A DNA stretch of 64,000 bases from Dyella_A sp050749815 (GCF_050749815.1 NZ_CP192735.1:2976001-3040000); one strand, 5' to 3'; positions 53,431 to 63,487 are shown, counted from the stretch's first letter. Notes: generated by a model from the sequence alone, not told the origin. Program-made: numbers and translations.

Positions 53431-54072
53431 TCAAGACGCCGGCTGCTGGCACAGCGCCACGAGCGCGTCGCGGGTGGGCGCAGCGGGCATCTTCGCGGCG
53501 AGCGGACCGAGCAGGTCGATCGCCACGTCGCCGTCGGCCTCCTGCATCACCATGCAGCGCGGTTCGTTCGCTTGGCCATCGATGCGGATGCTGGCCACCT
53601 TCTTCGCCACGCGCGCATCGCGCGGGGTCAGGGTGAGCGCCCAGCGGGCGGCATCATCACCGCTGCGCTCGATCTGGAACGCCTCGGCGAGGCGGCCCGG
53701 ATCGCCACTGAGCAAGGCGACAAAGCTGTCGAGCAGTCCCTGCAGTTGCGGCGCGTGCTTGAGCGAGAAATGTCGCGGCGAGCGGCCCGCGCGTTCCTGC
53801 GTGACTTCGCCCGCGGCAATGGTGAAGCGCTCGGCGCGCGGTGCGGTGACGGTGCGCTGCAGGCGGTCCCCTCCTAGCCAGGCCAGCTCGCCGGAGACCA
53901 CCAGCGGGCGGTCGAGCACCTTCATGAAGCGCGCCTCGGCGAACGCCGTGCGGGCGGGCGCGGGGCGGCCGAGCGAGGCGATCAGCGCCTGCGCGTCAGA
54001 CGCTGACGCGCTGGCCCACGACGGCAGGCTCAGGCTCAGCAGGAGCGCGCAGATCTTGCTGCCAGAAATCAT
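53431..54072 (-). CDS. LolA-like outer-membrane carrier of the pigment cluster
   Basis: 213 residues with a Sec signal (MISGSKICALLLSLSLPSWASA). The mature part has the LolA-like half-barrel pattern: FAEARFMKVLDRPLVVSGELAWLGGDRLQRTVTAPRAERFTI, then KHAPQLQGLLDSFVALLSGDPGRLAEAFQIE. In aryl-polyene loci such a protein is thought to ferry the lipidated pigment through the periplasm to the outer membrane. The 5' end overlaps the 3' end of the acyltransferase gene by 77 bp. Confidence 0.85.
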   Translation of the reverse strand: MISGSKICALLLSLSLPSWASASASDAQALIASLGRPAPARTAFAEARFMKVLDRPLVVSGELAWLGGDRLQRTVTAPRAERFTIAAGEVTQERAGRSPRHFSLKHAPQLQGLLDSFVALLSGDPGRLAEAFQIERSGDDAARWALTLTPRDARVAKKVASIRIDGQANEPRCMVMQEADGDVAIDLLGPLAAKMPAAPTRDALVALCQQPAS

Positions 54073-54949
54073 AGAAGTTGAACCAGTTGTAGGGAGCGAG
54101 ATGGGCGTAATGGTCGAGCCGCGCGGCGTAATGGGCGATGAGCGCATCCAGCGCCGGGCCGCGCTGGTTGCGCGGGATCACGACCCGTTCGGCCACCGGC
54201 TCGAACACCAGCCGATAGCGCTTGCCGCCCAGGTACAGGCCGAAGCACAGCATCACCGGCACCTGCAGCGCGTGCGCGAGCAGCCACGGGCCGACCGGGA
54301 ACGGTGCCGGCCGGCCGAGGAACGGCGCATGGCGCAGGGTCTCGTGGTCGCGACCGCGATCGGCCAGCAGGGCGACCATGGCGCCGCGCTGGCAGGCTTC
54401 GGCCAGCGCCAGGGTGATCGAGGTGCCGTCCTGCGAGGCGTCGATCACGCTGGCGCCCACCTCCGGCGCGAGCGCCTCGAGCAGCTCGGTCATCGCCGGG
54501 GTCTTCTGCTTGTCCAGCACCACGCGCAGCGGTACGTCGGGTCGGCGTGCGCCGATCGCCCGCAGCGCTTCGAAACTGCCATGGTGCGAACCCAGCAGCA
54601 GCACGCCGCGGCCGTTGGCGATCTGTGCATCGAGCAGGTCCAGCCCCTGCGTCTCGATCTCGAACGCACGGTCGCCATAGGCAAGCAGATACACGCGATC
54701 CATGGTGATCGCGGCGAAGCAGTGCAGGTGGCGGAACACCTCGCGACGGGTCGCCGGCCGTCCCAGCACGCGGCTGAGGTACTGATGCGAGGCCCGCCGC
54801 TCGGGCGCGCGACGCAGATAGAAATAGGCGGTGATCGGGTACAGGAACGCGCGTGCGCAGCGGCGGCCGCACAGCAGCGCGATGGAGCGGATCAGCCACA
54901 GCGCGAAGCGTCCACCGCCCTCGGGCCGACTCTGCCAGTGCCCGCTCAT
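53996..54949 (-). CDS. LpxL-type lysophospholipid acyltransferase of the pigment cluster
   Basis: 317 residues. An N-terminal hydrophobic segment (LWLIRSIALLCGRRCARAFLYPITAYFYL) precedes the acyltransferase motif GSHHGSFEALRAI (His-x4-Glu), LVLDKQKTPAM, ALLADRGRDHE and FLGRPAPFPVGPWLLAHALQVPV. The C-terminus NWFNFYDFW is typical of Ape-locus acyltransferases; here about 23 extra residues follow it and overlap the LolA signal sequence. It would transfer the polyene acyl group to a glycerol or sugar acceptor in the inner membrane. Confidence 0.87.
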   Translation of the reverse strand: MSGHWQSRPEGGGRFALWLIRSIALLCGRRCARAFLYPITAYFYLRRAPERRASHQYLSRVLGRPATRREVFRHLHCFAAITMDRVYLLAYGDRAFEIETQGLDLLDAQIANGRGVLLLGSHHGSFEALRAIGARRPDVPLRVVLDKQKTPAMTELLEALAPEVGASVIDASQDGTSITLALAEACQRGAMVALLADRGRDHETLRHAPFLGRPAPFPVGPWLLAHALQVPVMLCFGLYLGGKRYRLVFEPVAERVVIPRNQRGPALDALIAHYAARLDHYAHLAPYNWFNFYDFWQQDLRAPAEPEPAVVGQRVSV

Positions 54950-55245
54950 GCGCCGGCTCCCTCGATCAGGCCCCGGGCCAGCAGCTCGCTGCCGCGACGA
55001 ATCTCGAAACGGGCGCGGGCACCGGCGTCGCTCAGGGTGAGCTCGGCCAGCTCGCCGGGAAACAGCGGCGCGACGAACTTGGCTTCGGCCACGCGCTGCA
55101 GGCGCTGGTCGCGCCATGCCCGCAGCGCGAGCGCGACCTGCTCCAGCAGCACTACCCCGGGCACCAGCGGATAGCCGGGGAAATGTCCCGGCAGGGCGGG
55201 GTGCGTCGGCGGGATCGAGAAGGTGGTCTGGTAGGCGACGCTCAT
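54946..55245 (-). CDS. ApeI-like hotdog dehydratase
   Basis: 99 residues, a short FabA/FabZ-type hotdog. Motif HPALPGHFPGYPLVPGVVLLEQV contains the catalytic His, and AEAKFVAPLFPGELAEL follows. It is the usual partner of the longer dehydratase in aryl-polyene synthesis. The start overlaps the membrane protein gene by four bases and the end overlaps the acyltransferase gene by four bases, a tightly packed operon. Confidence 0.87.
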   Translation of the reverse strand: MSVAYQTTFSIPPTHPALPGHFPGYPLVPGVVLLEQVALALRAWRDQRLQRVAEAKFVAPLFPGELAELTLSDAGARARFEIRRGSELLARGLIEGAGA

Positions 55246-55931
55246 GGATGACGGTCCGTGTCGTGCAGCAATTGGGGCCAGCGCTGCATCATCTGCAGGG
55301 CCTGGGCGCGCAGCCCGCTGTGGTGGATGTGGCGCAGGTGCCAGCGGCGGAACGCGTACTCCATGCCGAACGCCAGCGGGATCAGCAGGTAACCGCCCAC
55401 GTGCTGGTAGATCAGCGCCCAAGGCGGCAGCGGGCCGACCAGCAGCAGCCGGTGGGCGAGCAGGCCGGCCAGCACCAGCGCCTGCAGCGTAAGCAGAGCC
55501 GTCCAGAACACGGTGACGCCGCGTGCGTAGCGGGCGACGCCGGGCTGTGCCAGTTGCGTCTCGCCCTCGAGCACGCCGATGAAGCGCGCCACACGCGGCT
55601 CGCGCCCGGCGCGCAGCGTGCTGCCGAACCACAGCGCCAGCCCGGCAAGAATGATCAGGGGAACGGCATCGAGCAGGCCACCGGCCAGGCCGATCGAGGC
55701 CATGCCGAGCATCACCAGTATCGCCGCACCCCAGCCGAGCCATGCGCGCGCGGCGCCAGCGAGCAGGCGCGGCAGCATCCACAACGTGACCAGCAGCAGC
55801 AAGGCGGCCAGCGCGAGCGCCGGGCGGTGGGTCACCGCGCCACCGATCGCCAACACCGGATACAGCGGCAGCAGCGCGAGGGTGACGCGCCGCAGCGGCA
55901 GGTATCGCACTGGCATCACACCATCACTCAT
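55242..55931 (-). CDS. COG4648-like membrane protein of the pigment cluster
   Basis: 229 residues with about six membrane helices and the C-terminal segment GGYLLIPLAFGMEYAFRRWHLRHIHHSGL, a landmark of the small membrane protein found in nearly all aryl-polyene loci. The function is unknown; in other loci the gene is usually next to the AMP-ligase, which is missing here. AGGACGG precedes the ATG at 55931. It lies 70 bp after the ACP gene. Confidence 0.8.
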   Translation of the reverse strand: MSDGVMPVRYLPLRRVTLALLPLYPVLAIGGAVTHRPALALAALLLLVTLWMLPRLLAGAARAWLGWGAAILVMLGMASIGLAGGLLDAVPLIILAGLALWFGSTLRAGREPRVARFIGVLEGETQLAQPGVARYARGVTVFWTALLTLQALVLAGLLAHRLLLVGPLPPWALIYQHVGGYLLIPLAFGMEYAFRRWHLRHIHHSGLRAQALQMMQRWPQLLHDTDRHP

Positions 55932-56001
55932 GCACGCAGACCGTCCTGGCGGTGAGCACTGCGGGCCGGACCGGCCTGATGCCGCGGCGGCCGGCGCGGA
56001 C

Positions 56002-56271
56002 TCAGCCCGCGCGATGCTGCTCGATGTGGTCCGACAGCGCGCGCAGGCTGGAGAAAATGCGGCGGTTGTCCGGATTGTCCGAGCGCAGCTGGAACCCGTA
56101 GCGCTTGGACACGGCCAGCGAGATCTCCAGCGCGTCGATGGAATCGAGCCCCAGCTCGCCGCCAAAGAGCGGCGCATCCGGATCGATCTGTTCGGGGGTG
56201 ACGGCCTCCAGGTTGAGGCTCTCGATGACCAGGATGGCCAGTTCGTGTTGTGCAGCGGTCTGCTCTGCCAT
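56002..56271 (-). CDS. Acyl carrier protein of the pigment cluster
   Basis: 89 residues. The phosphopantetheine site LGLDSIDALE has Ser44. The preceding helix (ESLNLEAVTPEQIDPDAPLFGGELGLDSIDALEISLAV) matches carrier proteins of aryl-polyene loci, which load the aryl starter and hold the growing chain. Promoter-proximal gene of the long minus-strand operon, divergent from the chorismatase gene with 61 bp between starts. Confidence 0.93.
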   Translation of the reverse strand: MAEQTAAQHELAILVIESLNLEAVTPEQIDPDAPLFGGELGLDSIDALEISLAVSKRYGFQLRSDNPDNRRIFSSLRALSDHIEQHRAG

Positions 56272-56332
56272 GCTCGTTTCCGTACCCCAAAATCATTGCC
56301 TCCCCCCGGTGGCAGTGGGCGTGGAGTGTACC
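56272..56332. promoter_or_regulatory. Shared divergent promoter region, ACP / chorismatase
   Basis: Only 61 bp separate the ACP start (minus) from the chorismatase start (plus), so both promoters must overlap or extend into the coding ends. It contains the A-rich CCCCAAAATCATTG on the ACP side and GTGGAGTG (GGAG ribosome-binding site) on the chorismatase side. No regulator gene is nearby. Confidence 0.5.
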
Positions 56333-57355
56333 ATGGGGCCCTTGTCGTTCTCGGTAGATCGCATGGTTCAGGGATGTGAAATGGTGGCGTCGCAGGCAGC
56401 CCATCGCCGCGCGCCGCAGGTGTCGTATCGCAACATGGAGGCCGCCGCAGCCCTGGCCGAACCGGGCATGCTGGCGGTGATCGGGTTTGGCGCCGGCCGG
56501 GCCGAGGCGGACGATCCGCGCTGGCTCGCGCTCGCCCTGGAGCCGTTCGACGCCCCCGCGCCGCTGGAGTGCTGGACGGTCGAGGGCGAGGTAGTGGCTG
56601 GGCACGCCGGGGCCATTCACTGGTCGCGTGGCGGCGGCTGGCTGTTCGCCTCGATCAGCCTCGACGAGACCGAGAACGGCGACGTGGAATCCACCGCCGA
56701 ACGCGCCTACCGCGCGCTGGCCGGATTCGTCGCCGAGCAGCCCGAGCAGCATGTGCTGCGGGTGTGGAACTACCTCACCGCGATCAACGATGGCGAGGGC
56801 GATGCCGAGCGCTACAAGCGCTTCTGCAACGGCCGCGCGCGCGGCATGGGGAACGCCTTCGGCGAAGGCTTTCCCGCCGCCACCGCCATCGGCCACCTCG
56901 ATCGCCGACCGCTGCTGCAGGTCTACCTGCTGGCCAGTACGCAACCGGGTCTGCGCGTGGAGAATCCGCGTCAGGTGAGCGCATGGCGCTACCCGCGGCA
57001 GTACGGCCCCACGCCGCCAAGTTTCGCGCGGGCGATGCGCCTGCCCGGCAGCGACGCACTGGCCATTTCCGGCACCGCGGCGGTGATCGGCCACGCCTCG
57101 GCGCATCACGACGACCTGCAGGCGCAGCTGGAAGAAACGCTGGCGAATCTGGAAGCGCTGCTCTCCAGCGCCGATATGCCGGCCGGCTTCGATACGCATT
57201 CGCCGCTCAAGGCCTACGTGCGCCACCCCGCCGATGCCCGCGCAGTGCGCGACTTCTTCCGCCAGCGCCTGCCGGGCGTGCCGGCGCTGCTGCTGCACGG
57301 CGACATCTGTCGCAGCGAGTTGCTGGTGGAGATCGACGGCTGGCGTTACGCGTAA
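56333..57355 (+). CDS. xanB2: Chorismatase (XanB2/FkbO/Hyg5 family)
   Basis: 340 residues, a full-length chorismatase. Landmarks: LRVWNYLTAINDGEGDAERYKRFCNGRARG (142-171), AISGTAAVIGHASAHHDDLQAQLEETL (244-270) and the closing LLVEIDGWRYA. Members split chorismate into pyruvate plus a dihydro- or hydroxybenzoate; XanB2 of Xanthomonas gives 3- and 4-hydroxybenzoate for xanthomonadin and ubiquinone. The product here is inferred from context. GGAG lies six bases before the chosen ATG. It ends convergently 49 bp from glmU. Confidence 0.9.
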   Translation: MGPLSFSVDRMVQGCEMVASQAAHRRAPQVSYRNMEAAAALAEPGMLAVIGFGAGRAEADDPRWLALALEPFDAPAPLECWTVEGEVVAGHAGAIHWSRGGGWLFASISLDETENGDVESTAERAYRALAGFVAEQPEQHVLRVWNYLTAINDGEGDAERYKRFCNGRARGMGNAFGEGFPAATAIGHLDRRPLLQVYLLASTQPGLRVENPRQVSAWRYPRQYGPTPPSFARAMRLPGSDALAISGTAAVIGHASAHHDDLQAQLEETLANLEALLSSADMPAGFDTHSPLKAYVRHPADARAVRDFFRQRLPGVPALLLHGDICRSELLVEIDGWRYA

Positions 57356-57403
57356 CGCCCGCCAAGCAGGCGTCACGGTGGGCCTGTCTGATCGCGCTGC
57401 GGA

Positions 57404-58771
57404 CTACTTTTGCTTGGTCGGGCGCTGCCAGCCAGCCAACGTCTGCTGCCGGCCTCGCGCCACGGTGAGCTCACCGTCCGGCGCATCCTTGGTGATCACC
57501 GAACCGGCACCGATGGTCGCGCCGGCGCCGATACGCACCGGCGCCACCAGCGCGCTGTTGGAGCCGATGAACGCGCCGTCGTCGATGCGCGTGAGGTGCT
57601 TGTTCACGCCGTCGTAGTTGCAGGTGATGGTGCCGGCGCCAATGTTCACGCCGGCGCCGATCTGCGCATCGCCGATGTAGCTGAGGTGGTTGGCCTTGCT
57701 GCCGGCGCCCAGCGTCGCCTTCTTGATCTCGACGAAGTTGCCCACGTGCACACCGCCAGCCAGCTCCGTGCCGGGGCGCAGACGCGCGAACGGACCGATC
57801 GTGCAGGGCCCGTGCGTGACCACGCCATCCAGATCGCAGTGGGGAAGCACCACGGTGCCGGCGGCGAGGCGCACGTCGCGCAGGCGGGTGAAGGCACCCA
57901 CGCGCACGTCGTCGCCCAGCATTACCTCGCCCTCGAGAATCACGTCGACATCGATCTCCACGTCGCTGCCCGCCACGACGCTGCCGCGCGCGTCGAAGCG
58001 CGCCGGATCGGCCAGGCGCACGCCCGCCAGCATCAGCTCATGGGCTCGACGCTGGCGATACTGCGCTTCGAGTTCGGCCAGTTGCAGCGGATTGTTGGCG
58101 CCGGCGGCTTCCACCGGGTCGGCGCATTCCACCGAACGCGCCGGGGTGCCTTCAGCCGCCGCCATCGCGAAGATGTCCGTGAGGTAGTACTCGCCCTGCG
58201 CATTGTTGCGGTCGAGCCGACCGATCCAGCGGCGCAGGTCGGTGGCATCGGCGGCGAGGATGCCGGTGTTGATCAGGGTGACCGTGCGCTGCGCGGCATC
58301 GGCGTCCTTCTCCTCTACCACGGCCTGTACCTTTCCTTCGTTGCACAGCACGCGACCGTAGCCGAACGGATCGGCCAGCCGCGTCGTGAGCAGGGCGAGC
58401 TTGTCCGGCGTGGCGACCAGGGCCTGCAGCGTCTGCGGCCGGGTCAGCGGCACGTCACCGTAGAGCACCAGTACCCGCGCGCCGTCCGGCACTCGTGCCA
58501 GTGCGTAGCCGACGGCGTGACCGGTACCCAGGCGCTCGGTCTGCTCTACCCAGTCGAGGTCCGGCTGGTCGGCAAACGCGCCCTGCACCTGATCACCGCA
58601 GTGGCCGTAGACCACGTGGATCGCCGCCGGATGCAAGGTGCGCGCGGCCGCCAGCACATGGCCGAGCAGCGGCCGACCGGCCAGCGGCATCAGCACCTTG
58701 GCGCGCCGGGATTTCATGCGCTTGCCCTCGCCGGCGGCGAGGACGATGACGTGCAGGGCGGAGTCTTCCAT
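57404..58771 (-). CDS. glmU: Bifunctional UDP-N-acetylglucosamine synthesis enzyme GlmU
   Basis: 455 residues. The N-terminal uridyltransferase has LAAGEGKRMKSRRAKVLMPLAGRPLL, and the C-terminal left-handed beta-helix has YIGDAQIGAGVNIGAGTITCNYDGVNKHLT and IGSNSALVAPVRIGAGATIGAGSVI. It acetylates glucosamine-1-phosphate and then forms UDP-GlcNAc for peptidoglycan and lipid A. It lies downstream of the atp operon, a common order, but a terminator separates them. The N-terminal loop reads EGKRMKS, as usual. Confidence 0.97.
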   Translation of the reverse strand: MEDSALHVIVLAAGEGKRMKSRRAKVLMPLAGRPLLGHVLAAARTLHPAAIHVVYGHCGDQVQGAFADQPDLDWVEQTERLGTGHAVGYALARVPDGARVLVLYGDVPLTRPQTLQALVATPDKLALLTTRLADPFGYGRVLCNEGKVQAVVEEKDADAAQRTVTLINTGILAADATDLRRWIGRLDRNNAQGEYYLTDIFAMAAAEGTPARSVECADPVEAAGANNPLQLAELEAQYRQRRAHELMLAGVRLADPARFDARGSVVAGSDVEIDVDVILEGEVMLGDDVRVGAFTRLRDVRLAAGTVVLPHCDLDGVVTHGPCTIGPFARLRPGTELAGGVHVGNFVEIKKATLGAGSKANHLSYIGDAQIGAGVNIGAGTITCNYDGVNKHLTRIDDGAFIGSNSALVAPVRIGAGATIGAGSVITKDAPDGELTVARGRQQTLAGWQRPTKQK

Positions 58772-58853
58772 GGAACACCAGTGGGAGCGAAACGATGCGC
58801 AAGAATATCAGCGGGCCGGCCCGGGCCCGCGCCGACGCAATGGCGGACAGATG

Positions 58854-58881
58854 CAAAAACGCCGGCACGAGGCCGGCGTTT
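58854..58881 (-). terminator. Intrinsic terminator of the atp operon
   Basis: A 10-bp perfect stem AAACGCCGGC / GCCGGCGTTT with a 5-base loop (58857-58881), followed on the minus strand by TTTTTGCAT. It starts 23 bp after the atpC stop and separates atpC from glmU. Confidence 0.92.
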
Positions 58882-58904
58882 GCAGGGACTCCAATAGAGT
58901 CAGC

Positions 58905-59333
58905 TCAGTGCTTGAGCGTGCGGCGCAGGCGCTCCAGCGCCTGCAGCTGGGTGATCGCCTCGGCCAGCTTGGCTTGCGCCTCGGCGATCTCCATCGCGTC
59001 GGTGCGGTTGGCCAGCGCTTCCTCGGCCTGACGCTTGGCCTCGATCGCCGCCGCCTCATCGATGTCCGCCGAGCGGATCGCGCTGTCGGCCAGCACGGTG
59101 ACCACCTGGGGCTGCACTTCGAGGATGCCGCCGCCGGTGATGGAGATGTCCACCTTCTCGCCGCTGGCTTCGGTCACGACGACCTTGCCAGGCTTGAGGC
59201 GGGTGATCAGCGGCGCGTGGCGCGGGGTGATGCCCAGCTCGCCCAGCTCGCCGGTGGCAACAACCATCGTCGCCTCGCCCGAGTAGATCTCGGCTTCGGC
59301 ACTGACGACGTCGACGCGGATGGTGTGGGTCAT
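58905..59333 (-). CDS. atpC: F1 ATP synthase epsilon subunit
   Basis: 142 residues, normal length. The beta-sandwich VDVVSAEAEIYSGEATMVVATGELGELGITPRHAPLITRLKPGKV and the C-terminal helical hairpin (AEEALANRTDAMEIAEAQAKLAEAITQLQALERLRRTLK) are typical. Epsilon sits on the central stalk and regulates the enzyme. Last gene of the atp operon, 53 bp after atpD. Confidence 0.97.
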   Translation of the reverse strand: MTHTIRVDVVSAEAEIYSGEATMVVATGELGELGITPRHAPLITRLKPGKVVVTEASGEKVDISITGGGILEVQPQVVTVLADSAIRSADIDEAAAIEAKRQAEEALANRTDAMEIAEAQAKLAEAITQLQALERLRRTLKH

Positions 59334-59386
59334 GGATGATCTTCCGGATGCGTAAGGCTGGGGGCGGATTTACCCGCCCCGTGGGA

Positions 59387-60799
59387 TCAGGCGGCCTTCT
59401 TGGCGCCCATCTCCTCGGCCTTCTTGATCGCCTCGTCGATGCCGCCGACCATGTAGAACGCCTGCTCCGGCAGGTGGTCCACGTCGCCGTCGACGATCAT
59501 CTTGAAGCCGCGGATGGTTTCCTTCAGCGACACGTACTTGCCCGGCGAGCCGGTGAACACCTCGGCCACGTGGAACGGCTGCGAGAAGAAGCGCTCGCAC
59601 TTGCGCGCGCGGGCCACGGCCTGCTTGTCCTCTTCGGACAGCTCGTCCATGCCCAGGATCGCGATGATGTCCTTGAGCTCCTTGTAGCGCTGCAGCGTGC
59701 CCTGCACACGGCGGGCGACGTCGTAGTGCTCCTGGCCGATCACGTTCGGGTCGAGCTGGCGGCTGGTGGAATCGAGCGGATCCACGGCCGGATAGATACC
59801 CAGCGAGGCGATGTTGCGGCTCAGCACCACGGTCGCGTCCAGGTGGGCGAAGGTGGTGGCCGGCGACGGGTCGGTCAGGTCGTCCGCGGGCACGTACACG
59901 GCCTGGATCGAGGTGATCGAGCCGGTCTTGGTCGAGGTGATGCGCTCCTGCAGCACGCCCATTTCCTCGGCCAGGGTCGGCTGGTAGCCCACCGCCGACG
60001 GCATACGGCCGAGCAGTGCGGACACCTCGGTACCGGCCAGGGTGTAGCGGTAGATGTTGTCGACGAACAGCAGCACGTCCTTGCCCTTGCCGGTCTCGTC
60101 CTTCTCGTCGCGGAAGTACTCGGCCATGGTCAGGCCGGTCAGCGCCACGCGCAGACGGTTGCCCGGCGGCTCGTTCATCTGGCCGTACACCATGGCCACC
60201 TTGTCGAGCACGTTGGAGTCCTTCATCTCGTGGTAGAAGTCGTTGCCCTCGCGGGTACGCTCGCCCACGCCGGCGAACACGGACAGACCCGAGTGCGCCT
60301 TGGCGATGTTGTTGATCAGCTCCATCATGTTCACGGTCTTGCCCACGCCGGCGCCGCCGAACAGGCCGACCTTGCCGCCCTTGGCGAACGGGCAGATCAG
60401 GTCGATTACCTTGATGCCGGTTTCCAGCAGGTCGGTCGCGGCCGCCTGGTCGGCGTAGCTCGGCGCCTCGCGGTGAATCACCCAGCGATCCTGCTCACCG
60501 ACCGGGCCGGCTTCGTCGATCGGGTTGCCGAGCACGTCCATGATGCGGCCGAGGGTGGCCTTGCCGACCGGCACCTTGATGCCTTCCCCGGTGTTGCGGG
60601 CCACGAGGCCGCGCTTGAGGCCGTCGGTCGAACCGAGCGCGATGGTGCGCACGATGCCGTCGCCGAGCACCTGCTGCACTTCCAGCGTGATGTCGGTGCC
60701 GTCGATCTTCAGCGCGTCGTAAACCTGCGGCACCTGATCGCGTGCGAACTCCACGTCGATGACCGCGCCGATGATCTGTACAACTTTGCCCTGGCTCAT
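59387..60799 (-). CDS. atpD: F1 ATP synthase beta subunit
   Basis: 470 residues. Walker A GGAGVGKTVNMMELINNIA, GERTREGNDFYHEM, VDNIYRYTLAGTEVSALLGRMPSAVGYQPTLAEEMG and SLGIYPAVDPLDSTSRQL. It is the catalytic subunit that forms ATP. The order atpA-G-D-C is conserved. The ATG at 60799 is clear. Confidence 0.98.
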   Translation of the reverse strand: MSQGKVVQIIGAVIDVEFARDQVPQVYDALKIDGTDITLEVQQVLGDGIVRTIALGSTDGLKRGLVARNTGEGIKVPVGKATLGRIMDVLGNPIDEAGPVGEQDRWVIHREAPSYADQAAATDLLETGIKVIDLICPFAKGGKVGLFGGAGVGKTVNMMELINNIAKAHSGLSVFAGVGERTREGNDFYHEMKDSNVLDKVAMVYGQMNEPPGNRLRVALTGLTMAEYFRDEKDETGKGKDVLLFVDNIYRYTLAGTEVSALLGRMPSAVGYQPTLAEEMGVLQERITSTKTGSITSIQAVYVPADDLTDPSPATTFAHLDATVVLSRNIASLGIYPAVDPLDSTSRQLDPNVIGQEHYDVARRVQGTLQRYKELKDIIAILGMDELSEEDKQAVARARKCERFFSQPFHVAEVFTGSPGKYVSLKETIRGFKMIVDGDVDHLPEQAFYMVGGIDEAIKKAEEMGAKKAA

Positions 60800-60877
60800 G
60801 GGTGTGCTCCGAATGGATCTTTCAGTGTCTGGTCAAACCACGGCGCCCGGTAACAGTCGCCAGCTCTTTTGAATAGT

Positions 60878-60928
60878 GCGTCCATGGATGGACGCTCTTG
60901 ATCTGCTCTTGCAGGCAGGGATGCCTGC
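60878..60928 (-). promoter_or_regulatory. Two hairpins in the atpG-atpD intergenic gap
   Basis: Stem 1: GCAGGCA-GGGA-TGCCTGC (60911-60928). Stem 2: GCGTCCA-TGGA-TGGACGC (60878-60895). They stand in an unusually long 131-bp gap between atpG and atpD and have no U-run. Likely mRNA processing or stability elements. Confidence 0.5.
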
Positions 60929-60930
60929 AC

Positions 60931-61848
60931 TTATACAGCCGCGGCGCCGCCGACGATTTCCGAGATTTCCTGAGTGATCGCCGCCTGACGCGCCTTGTTG
61001 TAGATCAGCGTGAGTTCGCCGATCACCTTGTTGGCGTTGTCCGACGCGCTCTTCATGGCGACCATGCGCGCGGCGTGCTCGCTGGCGAGGTTCTCCAGCA
61101 CCGCCTGGTACACCACCGACTCGATGTAGCGGTTCAGCACGTGGACCAGCACCGTGGCCGCGTCGGGCTCGTAGATGTAGTCCCAGTCGTGCGTCTGTTC
61201 GAGCTTGATGCCGGCGTAGGCCGACTCGCCCGCCGCCTGGTGCGCTTCCAGCTCGGCGGCGACCACCGGCAGCGGCAGCAGCGCGTCCAGCGTCGGCTTC
61301 TGCGTCATGGTGTTGACGAAGTCGTTGTACGCCAGGACGACGCGATCGAGCTTGCCGTCGGTGTAGGCGTCCAGCACCACCTTGATCACGCCCACCAGCT
61401 GTTCGAGCTTGGGCTTCTCGCCGAGATGGGTGACGCTGCCGACCAGGTTCACGCCCTTCAGCCGGCGGAAGAACTGCACCGCCTTCTGGCCGATTGCGAC
61501 GACGTCGACCTCGACACCCTGATCCTGCCACTCGCGGATCGCCGGCAGCAGGCGGCGGAACAGGTTGGAGTTCAGGCCACCGCACAGACCGCGATCGGTG
61601 CTGACGACGATGTAACCCACCCGCGCCACCTTCTCGCGCTCCACCAGGAACGGATGGGCGACGTCGGTGCTGGCCTGGGCCACGTGCGCGATCACCTTGC
61701 GCATCTGCCGGGCGTAGGGACGCGAGGCCTTCATCAGGTCCTGCGCGCGGCGGATCTTCGAGGCCGAGACCATCTCCAGCGCACGCGTCACCTTGCGCAT
61801 GTTCTGCGTGCTCTTGATCTTGGTTTTGATTTCGCGTCCGCTTGCCAC
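60931..61848 (-). CDS. atpG: F1 ATP synthase gamma subunit
   Basis: 305 residues, about 18 more than the usual 287. Opening SGREIKTKIKSTQNMRKVTRALEMVSASKIRRAQ and closing ASDNANKVIGELTLIYNKARQAAITQEISEIVGGAAA are the paired long helices of the rotor. The extra length is near HQAAGESAYAGIKLEQTHDWDYIYEP. The start is GTG. Gamma forms the rotor between alpha-beta ring and the c-ring. Confidence 0.97.
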   Translation of the reverse strand: MASGREIKTKIKSTQNMRKVTRALEMVSASKIRRAQDLMKASRPYARQMRKVIAHVAQASTDVAHPFLVEREKVARVGYIVVSTDRGLCGGLNSNLFRRLLPAIREWQDQGVEVDVVAIGQKAVQFFRRLKGVNLVGSVTHLGEKPKLEQLVGVIKVVLDAYTDGKLDRVVLAYNDFVNTMTQKPTLDALLPLPVVAAELEAHQAAGESAYAGIKLEQTHDWDYIYEPDAATVLVHVLNRYIESVVYQAVLENLASEHAARMVAMKSASDNANKVIGELTLIYNKARQAAITQEISEIVGGAAAV

Positions 61849-61936
61849 GTTTGCCTCAACCTTGTGGGTTATTGCGATCCCGGTGCGTCACCGGAGAACG
61901 CGGCAGTTGCCGGGCAACCGCCGCGCAGGCTGCTGG

Positions 61937-63487
<1,551 letters not shown>

